Origin: JAMXLO01 sp041487355
GTDB lineage: Bacteria > Pseudomonadota > Alphaproteobacteria > Acetobacterales > Acetobacteraceae
DNA length: 23,909 nucleotides
Assembly (NCBI GenBank): GCA_041487355.1
Contig: JBGPND010000063.1
Span: forward strand, 1 to 23,909
Direction of reading: 5' to 3'
A program made the position numbers and the translations under genes. The notes under the pieces are model-generated. The model saw only the letters and a program-made list of their open reading frames with translations. It ran no database searches and was not told the DNA's origin. Shown here piece by piece: positions 7,923-16,897 of the stretch (the first letter of the stretch is position 1; each line of letters starts with the position of its first letter).

Positions 7923-9329
7923 ATGTTGCGGCGGATCGCACCGGCCCTTCTGTTGCTCATGGTGCTGACCGGCTGCACGAGGGAGTTCATCAACCAACCG
8001 CTCGTCGGCCACGCGTCGAATACCGAGATTCTACCGATCCCTGCGGATCCCAGAAGCGATCTGGACCAACCCTATATCATCATGTCGTTCTCCGGCGGTG
8101 GCGTCCGCGCTTCCGCGCTCGCCTACGCAGTGCTGCAGGAGCTGGCGAGAATCGCGGACCGGTCCGGCCACGCGCTCACCGACGATGTGCGGATCATCTC
8201 GTCCGCGTCGGGTGGCAGTGTGACCGCTGCCTGGTTCGGCCTGCACGGCGCGGCCGGCCTTGCCACGCTGCATGATGCGTTCCTCACCCAGGACAATATG
8301 ACGCCGCTCGTGTCGCAGGTGCTGAATCCCGTCACCCTGGTCAAGCTTGCCAGCCCCAGCTATTCGCGCATCGACGTGTTCCGCGAATATCTCGACCGCA
8401 AGCTGTTCAATGGCAGTACCTTCGCACAGCTCTACGGTCGGGAGGGCGCTCCGATCGTTGTCATGAACGCGACCGATATGGCGCGTGGGGAGATCTTCTC
8501 GTTCGAGCCTGGACATTTTGACGATCTCTGCTCCGACCTGTCACGTTTCCCGGTCGCCGGCGCGGTTGCCGCCTCCGCCGCGTTCCCGGTCGCACTGACC
8601 CCACTTTCGCTGAAGAACTGGAGGAGCGATGCCTGCCAGGTGGACCCGCATCCACTCTGGGTGAGAAAGGCTCTCGACAGCGCTGGCGGAACGCGGTTCA
8701 TCAACCTTGCAGTATACAAGGATGCGCTGGAGACCGAGCGTGTCCGCAGCGGGCAGGTGCTTTACAAGCATCTGCTCGATGGCGGGCTGGTTGACAACCT
8801 TGGCACGTCCGCATTGCTGGACGCGCTGTTCTCGCCGACATCCCAGTTCAGGCAGTTGTTCAAGGTCAACACGGACGGCATTCGCAACCTGGTCGCGATC
8901 GAGGTGAATGCGCGCTCCGAGTCGCCGGATGACATCAGCGTTCAGCCGGCGACGCCCGGGGTATTCAGCGTGATCGGCTCCGTCATCGGCAATCCGATCG
9001 ATTCGGCAACGCGCGGCAATGCGGAAATCTTCGCGACGACGATCGGCCAGTTGCGGGCGAGCGGGTTAGTCAAGCGCGTCTACGCCGTCCAGGTCGACTT
9101 CGACCAGTTCAATGCCATGGACCCCGATCAGGTCAGACTACGCGATCGGGTCAAGCAGATTCCGACATCCTGGACGATAAGTTCGACTATGCTGCACGAC
9201 GTGCAGGACGCAGCCCAGCGCCTGCTGGCGCAGCATCCATGCTTCATCCAGCTCAAGGCGGACCTGGCAGGCGAAGCCGTTGCCGACACGATCCGCCGCC
9301 GCTGCAATGCCAGCGCGCCATCAGGCTAG
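7923..9329 (+). CDS. Patatin-like phospholipase family lipoprotein
   Basis: The 468-residue protein starts with a lipoprotein signal peptide (residues 1-17, lipobox LTGC, lipidated Cys18), so it should be membrane-anchored outside the cytoplasm. The patatin fold is shown by the oxyanion-hole loop 'SFSGGGVRA' (55-63), a nucleophile elbow 'SSASGGS' (Ser96 likely) and the catalytic 'DGG' at Asp286. Patatins hydrolyse acyl chains from phospholipids or other lipids. The start ATG follows aggggaa and is favoured over upstream in-frame codons because of the signal peptide. It follows the PEGA-like gene by 14 bp. The order (signal, patatin core, about 150-residue C-terminal extension) is typical of bacterial patatin lipoproteins of unknown substrate. 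Confidence 0.88.
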   Translation: MLRRIAPALLLLMVLTGCTREFINQPLVGHASNTEILPIPADPRSDLDQPYIIMSFSGGGVRASALAYAVLQELARIADRSGHALTDDVRIISSASGGSVTAAWFGLHGAAGLATLHDAFLTQDNMTPLVSQVLNPVTLVKLASPSYSRIDVFREYLDRKLFNGSTFAQLYGREGAPIVVMNATDMARGEIFSFEPGHFDDLCSDLSRFPVAGAVAASAAFPVALTPLSLKNWRSDACQVDPHPLWVRKALDSAGGTRFINLAVYKDALETERVRSGQVLYKHLLDGGLVDNLGTSALLDALFSPTSQFRQLFKVNTDGIRNLVAIEVNARSESPDDISVQPATPGVFSVIGSVIGNPIDSATRGNAEIFATTIGQLRASGLVKRVYAVQVDFDQFNAMDPDQVRLRDRVKQIPTSWTISSTMLHDVQDAAQRLLAQHPCFIQLKADLAGEAVADTIRRRCNASAPSG

Positions 9330-9468
9330 CCCGTCATGCACCGCGTGCTGGTCTGCGACGCTCCACGACCCGGCGACGCAAGCTGACCGACACGGATGCG
9401 AGCGACCGCCTTGCGCAGCGCAGCACGATCGGGGGATGTTGGCGCCCAGGAAAGCAGGAGAACGGCCG

Positions 9469-11185
9469 ATGCATGACATCGTGATCCGCGGCGGAACGAT
9501 CGTGGACGGCACCGGCTGCCCACGCTTCGCCGGCGACGTCGCCATCGACGGCGATCGCATCGCCGCCGTCGGCGGCAAGGCGGGGCCCGCGCGGCGCGAC
9601 ATCGCCGCCGACGCCAGGCTGGGTGGACGTGCATACCCACTACGACGGGCAGGCGACCTGGGACCCGATCCTGGCGCCATCTTCCTGGCACGGCGCCACC
9701 ACAATCCTGTTCGGCAATTGCGGCGTCGGCTTCGCGCCGGTCCGCCCGCGCGATCGCGAGTGCCTGATCGACCTGATGGAAGGCGTGGAGGACATTCCCG
9801 GCATCGCGCTCGCCGAGGGGCTGCAGTGGGACTGGGAGAGTTTCCCCGAATTCCTCGACGCGCTGGAACGACTGCCGCGCACCATCGACGTTGCGGCACA
9901 GCTACCGCACCACCCGTTGCGCGTCTACGTCATGGGCGAGCGCGCGGTGCGCCGCGAACCCGCCACCTCGGATGACATCGCCGAGATGCACCGCCTCACG
10001 GTGGAAGCGCTGCGCGCCGGCGCATTCGGCTTCACCACCTCACGCACCGAGCAGCACCGGACCACGAAGGGGGATCTGGTGCCCGGCCGGCATGCCGAGG
10101 AGCGCGAGCTGTTCGGCATCGGCACCGCGCTGGGCAAGGTCGGTGCCGGCGCGTTCGGCATGCTGAGCGACTTCGAGGATGAGGCGGCCGAGTTCGACTG
10201 GCTGACCAGGCTTGGCCGCGAGACCGGTCGCCCGCTGTGGTTCCTGCTGACCGACCGTTCGTCGGATCCGCAACGCTGGCGGCGGCTGATGGATGGCGTG
10301 CGGCGCGCCCGTGCCGCCGGCGCATCGCTGACCGCGCAGGTGGCGGGGCGGCCGGTCGGAGTGATCCTCGGGCTGACAACGTCGCTGAATCCGTTTACCG
10401 CGCGGCCGGGCTTTGCCACGCTCGCGCATTTGCCGGTGGCCGAGCGGCTGGCGCGGCTGCGCGATCCCGCCGTGCGCGCTGCAATCCTGGCGGAGGACGC
10501 GTCAGAAGAGCTGCTGGCGATCCTGCCGCCGCTGCAACGCCCGATCGCGACGCGCTGGGACCACATGTATGTGCTCGGCGATCCGCCGGACTATGAGCCC
10601 GGTTCCGAGCGCAGCATCGCCGCGATGGCAGCGCGCATCAATTTGACACCACAAGAATTCTGCTACGACTACCTCACCGGCGAGGACGGCGGACGCATGC
10701 TGTTCTTCCCGGTCACCAATTACGTACATGGCGACCACGGCGTAGTGCGCGAGATGATCACAGACCCCGCCACGGTACTAGGCCTTGGCGACGGCGGCGC
10801 GCATTGCGGGCTGATCTGCGATTCCTCGCTGCCGAGCTACATGCTGACGCACTGGGTGCGCGACCGTTCGCGCGGCCCGCGCCTGGAGCTCGAATACGTG
10901 GTGAAGCGCCTGACCAGCGAGACCGCCGACTTCTTCGGCTTCGCCGATCGCGGCCGTCTGGCGCCGGGACTGAAGGCCGACATCAACGTGGTCGACCTCG
11001 ACCGGCTACGGCTGCATCATCCTGAACTGCGGCACGACCTTCCCGCGGGTGGCAAGCGCCTGGTGCAGCGCGTCGATGGCTACGCGGCGACGATCGTGTC
11101 CGGCACACCGGGTTTCGAGAACGGCCAGGACACGGGAGCCCGGCCGGGACGGCTGGTTCGCGCCGGATACAAGACGGCTGCATGA
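9469..11185 (+). pseudogene. N-acyl-D-amino-acid deacylase (D-aminoacylase) family gene, frameshifted near its 5' end
   Basis: ATG 9469 (SD aggag 9456-9460) opens a frame reading 'MHDIVIRGGTIVDGTG', the standard amidohydrolase N-terminus. Near 9617 the homology jumps to another frame at 'PGWVDVHTHYDGQATWDP' and runs to the stop at 11185. Just before the jump, the few residues normally linking 'IAAD' to 'PGWVD' are missing, so a short deletion not divisible by three (about 11 or 14 bp) is the simplest explanation. The rest is intact: metal-binding HTH, 'FGNCGVGFAPVRP', and 'GDGGAHCGLICDSS' with the late Asp. The intact enzyme would be about 570 residues and would cleave N-acyl groups from D-amino acids or similar amides. 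A sequencing error would restore the gene; a real deletion kills it unless it restarts at 9623. Confidence 0.75.
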
Positions 11186-11250
11186 CAGGTCTATTGCGGG
11201 AACGCACGATCCAAGCTCCAATCCCGCGGCACGACTTCAGGGAGGGAAAC

Positions 11251-12309
11251 ATGGCACACGGCAAGCATATGCCGGTTCGCAAGGGCCGCGCTCTGGCTGG
11301 CCTGTTTGCTGGCTTGGCGCTCACCGCTCTCGCCGCCGGCCAGGCCGCCGCGCAACGCCAGCTCGTGATGTATTGCAGCGTCGACGAGAAATGGTGCCGC
11401 GCCATGGCCAACACCTATCAGAAGGAAACCGGCGTCCAGGTCGACATGACACGGATGAGCGCCGGCGAGACCTATGCCCGCGTCCGGGCAGAGAAGGAGA
11501 ACCCGCACGGCGACATCTGGTGGGGCGGCACCGGCGATCCGCACCTGCAGGCAGCCGACGAGGGCGTCACCGAAGCCTACCAGTCGCCGATGCTGCCGAA
11601 GTTGCGCGACTGGGCACAGCGCCAGGCGGAGCGTTCGCACAACCGCACGGTGGGGATTTACCTCGGCGCGCTCGGCTTCGGCTACAACACGGACGACATC
11701 AAGAAGCGCAAGATGACGCCGCCCGCCTGCTGGGCCGACCTGATCAAGCCCGAATACAAGGGCGAGGTGCAGATGGCCGATCCCAACTCGTCGGGCACCG
11801 CCTGGACCATGCTCGCCACCATGGTGCAGCTCATGGGCGAGGACAAAGGCTTCGACTACCTGAAGGCGCTGCACCGGAACATCAACGAATATACCAAGGC
11901 CGGCGCGGCGCCGGCGCTCGCGGCGGGCCAGGGCGAGACGCTGGTCGGCATTGCCTTCCAGCACGACGTGATCGACGTGGCCGAACACAACAAACCGGTG
12001 GCTGTCGTCTCGCCCTGCGAAGGCACCGGCTACGAGATCGGCTCGATGAGCCTGATCAAAGGTGCGAAGCACCTGGACGAGGCGAAGAAATTCTACGACT
12101 GGGCGCTGAGTGTGCCGGCGCAGAAGCTCGCCGCGCCGAACGGCAGCTTCCAGATTCCGTCCAATCCCGAGACACCCGTGCCGCCGGAAGCACCCGACCT
12201 CAGCAAGATCAAGCTGATCGAGTACGACTTCGCCAAGTACGGCTCCTCGGCCACGCGCAAGCGTCTGCTCGACAAGTGGACCACCGAGGTGAAGAACGCG
12301 CCGAAGTAG
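11251..12309 (+). CDS. ABC transporter substrate-binding protein, Fe(III)/AfuA-like family
   Basis: The 352-residue protein has a Sec signal peptide (basic start, hydrophobic 14-30, likely cut after 'QAAA' at 34). The mature part starts 'QRQLVMYCSVDEKWCRA', typical of the family 1 binding proteins related to FbpA/AfuA and SBP_bac_11. 'GDIWWGGTGDPHLQAADEG' and 'GYNTDDIKK' are family marks. It binds the substrate in the periplasm and delivers it to the permease encoded next. ATG 11251 is picked for the strong SD (agggaggg). It lies 65 bp after the aminoacylase gene and 9 bp before the permease gene. Despite the 'iron' family name, many relatives carry organic compounds, and the gene company here favours that. 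Confidence 0.9.
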   Translation: MAHGKHMPVRKGRALAGLFAGLALTALAAGQAAAQRQLVMYCSVDEKWCRAMANTYQKETGVQVDMTRMSAGETYARVRAEKENPHGDIWWGGTGDPHLQAADEGVTEAYQSPMLPKLRDWAQRQAERSHNRTVGIYLGALGFGYNTDDIKKRKMTPPACWADLIKPEYKGEVQMADPNSSGTAWTMLATMVQLMGEDKGFDYLKALHRNINEYTKAGAAPALAAGQGETLVGIAFQHDVIDVAEHNKPVAVVSPCEGTGYEIGSMSLIKGAKHLDEAKKFYDWALSVPAQKLAAPNGSFQIPSNPETPVPPEAPDLSKIKLIEYDFAKYGSSATRKRLLDKWTTEVKNAPK

Positions 12310-12318
12310 AGCGCCTGC

Positions 12319-14466
12319 GTGCCGCGCGTTCTGCTGGCCTGGCTGACGGCCGGTTGGGCCAGTCTGCTTGTTGTTCCGTGGTACGGCCTCGATGACGGCG
12401 TATCGCCACCGGCGCTGTTTGCCGGCCGTGTCTGGCTGCTGGCTCTCGCGCTGCCGTTGCTGCTCGCCACCTGGGCGGCCATCGGCCGGGTGCGCCCACA
12501 TGCCCTGGTCGCCGCCGGCGCGGCGGGTCTGGTCTGGCTCGGCCTGCAGGGCCTGCTGATCATCCATCGCGGCTGGGCCTTCGCCTGGCTCGCCTCACTC
12601 GCCGGCGGTTCCGGACCGATCCAGCCGGCAATGGGCTGGGGCGCGGCACTCTACGCGCTCGCCTGCCTGATGCTGCTCGCCTATGCCCTGGCGCGCCTTG
12701 GCGTCTGCAAGGGCGACGTGTTCGTCACCGGCTCGCTGCTGCTCGTCGTCGGTCTGATCGCGCTGTTCGTGTTCTACCCGGTGCTGTGCATTCTCTCGTC
12801 GGCGGTGCGCGACAACGAAGGCGGCTTCGCCCCCGGCGAGTTCATCGCCAAGCTGCTGAGCCCGTCGATCTGGAGTTTTGGCTGCCTGGCCGGCGCGCAT
12901 GCTTGCGGCGTGGCATGGAACACGGTGGCGGAGGCGGCGCTGGTCGGCCTGCTGACCACTTTGCTCGGCCTCGCCTTCGCCCTGGTGGCGCTGCGCACGC
13001 GTCTGCCGATGAAGCCGCTGCTGCGCGCGCTCTCGATCCTGCCGATCATCACCCCACCCTTTGTCATCGGGCTGGCGCTGATCCTGCTGTTCGGCCGCGC
13101 CGGCGTGTTCACTGTCTGGCTGGGCAACGTTTTCGATATTCCACGCAGCCGCTGGATCTACGGCATGCCCGGCATCACGATCGCACAGGTGCTGGCGTTC
13201 ACGCCGATCGCCATGATGGTTCTGCTGGGTGTGCTGCAGGGCGTGGCGCCCAGCCTCGAGGAGGCGTCGCAGACCCTGCGCGCGGGCCCTTGGTACACCT
13301 TCCGCACCGTCACCTGGCCGCTGATCCGGCCGGGCCTGGCCAACGCCTTCCTGATCGGCTTCATCGAGAGCATGGCGGACTTCGCCAATCCCCTGGTGAT
13401 CGGCGGAAATTTCACCGTGCTGTCGACCGACATCTTCTTCGCGGTGGTCGGCGCGTCGCACGACCAGGGCCGTGCCGCGGTGCTCGCCATCGTGCTGCTG
13501 GCATTCACGCTGACCGCGTTTCTCGCGCAGCGCTTCTGGCTCGGCCGGCGCAGCTACGCGACCGTCGGCGGCAAGGGCCACACGGGCATTCCGGCCTCGC
13601 TTCCCGCTTGCGTGCGCACCGCCTGTTACTCGGTGATCGTGCCGTGGCTGATGCTGACCGTGGCGGTCTATGGCATGATCCTGGTCGGCGGCTTCGTCGT
13701 GTCGGTCGGCCGCGACAACACGCCGACGCTGGAATATTTCTGGACCGCCTTCTCGATCGAGCGCGGTGTCGGCGGCTGGTTCCTGTCAGGTTCCGCCTGG
13801 AACTCGTTCATCGTCACGATCGAAGTGGCGCTGATCGCCATGCCGTTCACCGCGGTGCTCGGCATCCTCACCGCATGGCTGCTGGATCGGCAGAGCTTCC
13901 CCGGCCGCCGCAGCTTCGAGTTCCTGGCGATGATGAGCTTCGCGATTCCCGGCACGGTGATCGGCGTTGCCTATATCCTGGCATTCAACGTGCCGCCGGT
14001 GTCGCTGACCGGCACTGGAACGATCATCGCGATCGCCTTCGCCTTCCGCAACATGCCGGTGGGTATCCGCGCCGGCCTCGCCAATCTGAGTCAGATCGAC
14101 CGGAGCCTCGACGAAGCCTCGCTCACGCTGGGCGCGCACTCCTTCGGGACGCTCTGGCGTGTGATCCTGCCGATGCTGCGCCCTGCCGTCGTCACCGCCA
14201 TGGTCTACAGCTTCGTGCGCGCCGTGACCGCGGTGAGCGCGGTGATCTTCCTGGTCACCGGCCACTACAATCTTGCCACCATCTATATTGTCGGCCGCGC
14301 CGATGTGGGTGAATACGGCGTGGCGATCGTATATTCGGCAATGCTCGTCATATTCATGATGCTGGTGCTGATCCTCATCCAGTTGGTGGTGGGCGAGCGC
14401 CGCATCGGCCGCCGTGCCGAAGCGCCTGCGATCGACGCGCCGGGACTCGCATTGGTGCAGGGATGA
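12319..14466 (+). CDS. ABC transporter permease, fused double-domain FbpB/AfuB type
   Basis: The 715-residue inner-membrane protein has two BPD_transp_1 permease units in tandem, preceded by about 150 residues of additional hydrophobic helices. Each unit has an EAA loop for contact with the ATPase: 'EEASQTLRAGPWYTFRTVTWP' near residue 314 and 'DEASLTLGAHSFGTLWRVILP' near 598. A fused double permease is normal for iron(III)-type importers. The start is GTG 12319, 9 bp after the binding-protein stop, with only a weak SD, so translation may depend on coupling. The end overlaps the ATPase start (ATGA at 14463-14466). Confidence 0.9.
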   Translation: MPRVLLAWLTAGWASLLVVPWYGLDDGVSPPALFAGRVWLLALALPLLLATWAAIGRVRPHALVAAGAAGLVWLGLQGLLIIHRGWAFAWLASLAGGSGPIQPAMGWGAALYALACLMLLAYALARLGVCKGDVFVTGSLLLVVGLIALFVFYPVLCILSSAVRDNEGGFAPGEFIAKLLSPSIWSFGCLAGAHACGVAWNTVAEAALVGLLTTLLGLAFALVALRTRLPMKPLLRALSILPIITPPFVIGLALILLFGRAGVFTVWLGNVFDIPRSRWIYGMPGITIAQVLAFTPIAMMVLLGVLQGVAPSLEEASQTLRAGPWYTFRTVTWPLIRPGLANAFLIGFIESMADFANPLVIGGNFTVLSTDIFFAVVGASHDQGRAAVLAIVLLAFTLTAFLAQRFWLGRRSYATVGGKGHTGIPASLPACVRTACYSVIVPWLMLTVAVYGMILVGGFVVSVGRDNTPTLEYFWTAFSIERGVGGWFLSGSAWNSFIVTIEVALIAMPFTAVLGILTAWLLDRQSFPGRRSFEFLAMMSFAIPGTVIGVAYILAFNVPPVSLTGTGTIIAIAFAFRNMPVGIRAGLANLSQIDRSLDEASLTLGAHSFGTLWRVILPMLRPAVVTAMVYSFVRAVTAVSAVIFLVTGHYNLATIYIVGRADVGEYGVAIVYSAMLVIFMMLVLILIQLVVGERRIGRRAEAPAIDAPGLALVQG

Positions 14467-15542
14467 GCGGACCGGGCGCAACGTCGGCGGTGGAGTTCCG
14501 CGCCGTCACCATGCGCTACGGGACGGTGACGGCACTCGATACCGTCAGCTTCTCCATCGTGCGCGGCACGCTGGTGACGCTGCTGGGTCCTTCCGGCTGT
14601 GGCAAGACGACGATCCTGCGGCTGATCGCGGGGCTCGAACAGGCGTCGGAGGGGCAGATCCTGATCGAGGGCGACGATGTGACGCTGCAGTCGGCAGCCG
14701 AACGCGATGTATCGATGGTGTTCCAGTCATACGCGCTGTTCCCGCACATGACCGTGCTGGAGAATGTCTGTTACGGATTGCGTGCGTCGGGAATGCGCAA
14801 GGCGCCGGCGGTGGAGCTGGCGCAGGCGAAGCTGGCGCAGGTGGGCCTGGCCGGCTACGGCGCGCGCCTGCCGAGCGAATTGTCCGGCGGTCAGCAGCAG
14901 CGCGTCGCGGTGGCGCGCGCCATCGTGCTGGAGCCGAAGGTGCTGCTGTTCGACGAGCCGCTGTCCAATCTGGATGCCAAGCTGCGCCGGCACGTGCGCG
15001 AGGAAATCCACGAACTGCAGCAGAGCCTGTCGCTCACCGCGGTCTATGTGACGCATGACCAGCAGGAGGCGCTGGCGATCTCCGACCGCATCATGGTGAT
15101 GAGCATGGCGCGCATCGCCCAGGACGGCACGCCGCGCGGGCTGTATGAGCAGCCGAACAGCCATTTCGTTGCCGACTTCATCGGCGATGCCAACATCGTT
15201 CCGGTGGTGATCGAGGGACGCCAGGGTGAGCTGGCTTCGGTCCGTCTGGGCCCGCTGGTGCTGACGCTGCCGCATCGTGGCGCGGTGGAGGGTGCCGCGG
15301 AACTGTCGATCCGCCCGCAGTCGCTGTTGCTGGCGCCAGGCGCGGCAGCGACCGATGCGCTGCCCGGTCGGATTTCCAAGGCTGCCTATCTCGGCAGCCA
15401 CATGGAGTACTGGCTGCTGGCGGACGGTCTGACCAAGGAGCTGTTCGTGATCGCCCCGGATGTCGAGGCACCGTTGGCCCCTGGCGCGGACGTGGCGATC
15501 AGGCTGGCATCGTCGGGCGTGGCGGTGGTGCCGCAGGGATAG
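14463..15542 (+). CDS. ABC transporter ATP-binding protein
   Basis: The 359-residue ATPase has Walker A 'GPSGCGKTT' (42-50), signature 'LSGGQQQR' (140-147), Walker B 'VLLFDEP' (Asp164, Glu165), the H-loop His198 in 'VTHDQQEA', and a C-terminal TOBE-like region (about 260-355). This is the FbpC/PotA class that powers import through the two-domain permease upstream. Its ATG overlaps the permease stop by 4 bp. The three transporter genes plus the broken aminoacylase form one compact operon. Confidence 0.93.
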   Translation: MSGPGATSAVEFRAVTMRYGTVTALDTVSFSIVRGTLVTLLGPSGCGKTTILRLIAGLEQASEGQILIEGDDVTLQSAAERDVSMVFQSYALFPHMTVLENVCYGLRASGMRKAPAVELAQAKLAQVGLAGYGARLPSELSGGQQQRVAVARAIVLEPKVLLFDEPLSNLDAKLRRHVREEIHELQQSLSLTAVYVTHDQQEALAISDRIMVMSMARIAQDGTPRGLYEQPNSHFVADFIGDANIVPVVIEGRQGELASVRLGPLVLTLPHRGAVEGAAELSIRPQSLLLAPGAAATDALPGRISKAAYLGSHMEYWLLADGLTKELFVIAPDVEAPLAPGADVAIRLASSGVAVVPQG

Positions 15543-15556
15543 GCTCGGCGGCTCAG

Positions 15557-15572
15557 CCCCGCATCAGCGGGG
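15557..15572 (+). terminator. GC-rich hairpin after the ABC operon
   Basis: A perfect 6-bp stem ccccgc/gcgggg with loop atca, 14 bp after the ATPase stop. There is no T-tract. It may end transcription or simply be another short palindrome. Confidence 0.4.
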
Positions 15573-15683
15573 ACCCAGGGGGCACCATCGTCGCCAGGGC
15601 AGCGATCGATTTCTTCACACGCTCTCGCCCGGGAGTGACGGTTGCAGGTCAAAGCTCACGCTCGGCGGTATGACAGATGGAAG

Positions 15684-16382
15684 TCACTCGCCACCGCGAA
15701 CCTGCCGGTTGGCGTCCTGCTCGGCTTCGATCATGGCCGCTTCTTCGGCGAGCGCGATGGCCTGAACCTCGGCATTGTCGGGATCGCCGTAGGCCGCGCG
15801 CCGCTGGGCCATGGTCATGTCCTCCCAGCGCCAGAGCTTGATCGGCTCACCGTGCTTGTCGCGCGGCACGTATTGCCGCCTGGACGGGAAGGGCGCGTCC
15901 GCCTCGGGCGGGGGCCTGTCGCGGGGTGCCGGCGGCGTCGGCTGCACCGGCTGTGCTTTGGCGGCCTGCTTATGTGGTTGCGATGGCTTGTCGGTTGGAG
16001 CTTGCCCGCCCCCGGACTCGATCCGGGGGGCACTTGACCCGGGGGCCTGCCCCCGGGCGCTTGTCCCGGGGGACCGGCGCTTGTCCAGCGTGCGCAGCGC
16101 CGCATCGAACGAGCGGGCGGCGGCGATGGCGTTGTTGCGCAGCCGGACGGAATCGGCGTCGCTGATGCCGGGCTGCATGGCACGGCGGTAGTCGTCCATG
16201 GTGGCGTGGTGCGCGGCGATCATGCGGGCGGCGAGCATAGCCTCGACGATGTCGCGCGGCTGCAGGGCGTCGAGGGCCGCGCGGGCGGCCTTCGGGCAAT
16301 CTTCCGCCGACCCGGCAGGCCATGTGCCGGCGAGGGTCTCGGTCAGATGGTCGAGGAAGGCGAGGTCGGGCTGGGGGGCCAT
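15684..16382 (-). CDS. Hypothetical protein with palindrome-encoded, proline-rich linker
   Basis: The 232-residue protein has an acidic/helical N-terminal part (1-100), a linker of repeat origin (about 104-130, 'GQAPGSSAPRIESGGGQAP'), a Pro-rich stretch (130-165) and a conserved-looking end with 'YVPRDKHGEPIKLWRWEDM' and a Glu/Ala-rich helix. No signal peptide or membrane segment is seen. ATG 16382 was chosen over the longer frame (to 16505) because gaggaac lies 8 nt upstream. I do not recognise the family. The palindromic DNA at 16005-16090 keeps the frame open, so it is tolerated as a linker. Confidence 0.7.
   Translation of the reverse strand: MAPQPDLAFLDHLTETLAGTWPAGSAEDCPKAARAALDALQPRDIVEAMLAARMIAAHHATMDDYRRAMQPGISDADSVRLRNNAIAAARSFDAALRTLDKRRSPGTSARGQAPGSSAPRIESGGGQAPTDKPSQPHKQAAKAQPVQPTPPAPRDRPPPEADAPFPSRRQYVPRDKHGEPIKLWRWEDMTMAQRRAAYGDPDNAEVQAIALAEEAAMIEAEQDANRQVRGGE
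16005..16090. repeat. Composite of GC-rich palindromes inside a coding sequence (copy 2)
   Basis: A hairpin gcccccgga-ctcga-tccgggggg (core ggactcgatcc, 16014-16024) is followed by a second palindrome, cccgggggcctgcccccggg, and by a direct repeat of gcgcttgtcc. All of it lies in frame in the 15684-16382 gene and encodes a Gly/Ser/Pro/Ala linker. Confidence 0.7.
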
Positions 16383-16608
16383 GGGGTGGGTTCCTCGGGC
16401 GCCGTTGCGGGTGCCGGAGTATGCGCCGAGGTTATGAACGAAACATGAACACGTAGGCCCCCGGACCTGGTTGGACCGCGAAGCGTTCCAACGGGGGCAT
16501 TCCAACTTTCACCGTGCCTGCGATGGGCACACATGCGGATGGGCCTGTGCGGCGGGAGCGGCTGCGATTCCAACACGGGGGAAAAGCCGTCACAGGCGCA
16601 GTAAAGTA

Positions 16609-16840
16609 AGCAAGAAAGCATTTTTAACACGGAGAAGCAGGGAGAACCACGAAGGGCCACGGAGCAGGAAGTCATGCGCCCCGGGGTCAAGTGCCCAGGG
16701 ACATGCTTCGCGCGGCGATGATCTGTCTCCCGCCCCAAAGCAGGCCCCCGGGCACTTGACCCCGGGGGCGCCAAAAAAGTCCTGCTCCGTGGCCCTTCGT
16801 GGCCCTCCCTGCTTCTCCGTGTTAAAAATGCTTGCTTGCT
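16609..16840. repeat. 232-bp inverted-repeat element
   Basis: The left arm 16609-16696 and right arm 16750-16840 are near-perfect inverted copies: over the outer 61 bp I count about three mismatches. The arms start agcaag(a/c)aagcattttt and carry acggagaagcaggga and gaagggccacggagcagg. The inner parts hold the gggtcaagtgcccc palindrome (copies 3 and 4 of the GC-rich family). The loop is about 53 bp. Open frames on both strands encode near-identical peptides ('AFLTRRSRE..HEGPRSR' to 'SCSVALRG.PCFSVLKML') purely because of the symmetry. No transposase is present and no target duplication was found by eye. The gap from 16383 to 16608 holds nothing else I recognise. Confidence 0.85.
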
Positions 16841-16846
16841 CTTGTG

Positions 16847-16897
16847 CCCGCAGAGACCGATGAAGTCGCGATTGTGGATTACCACCAGGACGCGGCC
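16847..16897 (+). pseudogene. HigB-type toxin, C-terminal remnant
   Basis: Just right of the inverted repeat, the frame of higA reads 'PAETDEVAIVDYH'. Most HigB (RelE-superfamily) toxins end in 'VEIVDYH' immediately before higA. No stop separates it from the antitoxin frame, and the rest of a HigB gene is not found upstream. It looks like a tail left after loss of the toxin, perhaps linked to the repeat element whose edge is about 10 bp away. Confidence 0.45.

Noticed and set aside
11049..12395. 448-codon plus-strand frame and 458-codon minus-strand frame (11191-12567) over the binding-protein gene
   Set aside because: Shadow frames of high-GC DNA. The in-phase gene has a signal peptide, family motifs and a strong SD.
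12595..14481. Long antisense and alternate frames over the permease gene
   Set aside because: Gln/His/Arg-rich shadow translations with no motifs; the permease frame has clear EAA loops and membrane helices.
16005..16840. Repeats as a possible CRISPR array
   Set aside because: The repeats are palindromes and inverted arms of uneven length, with no regular direct repeat and spacer pattern and no cas genes.
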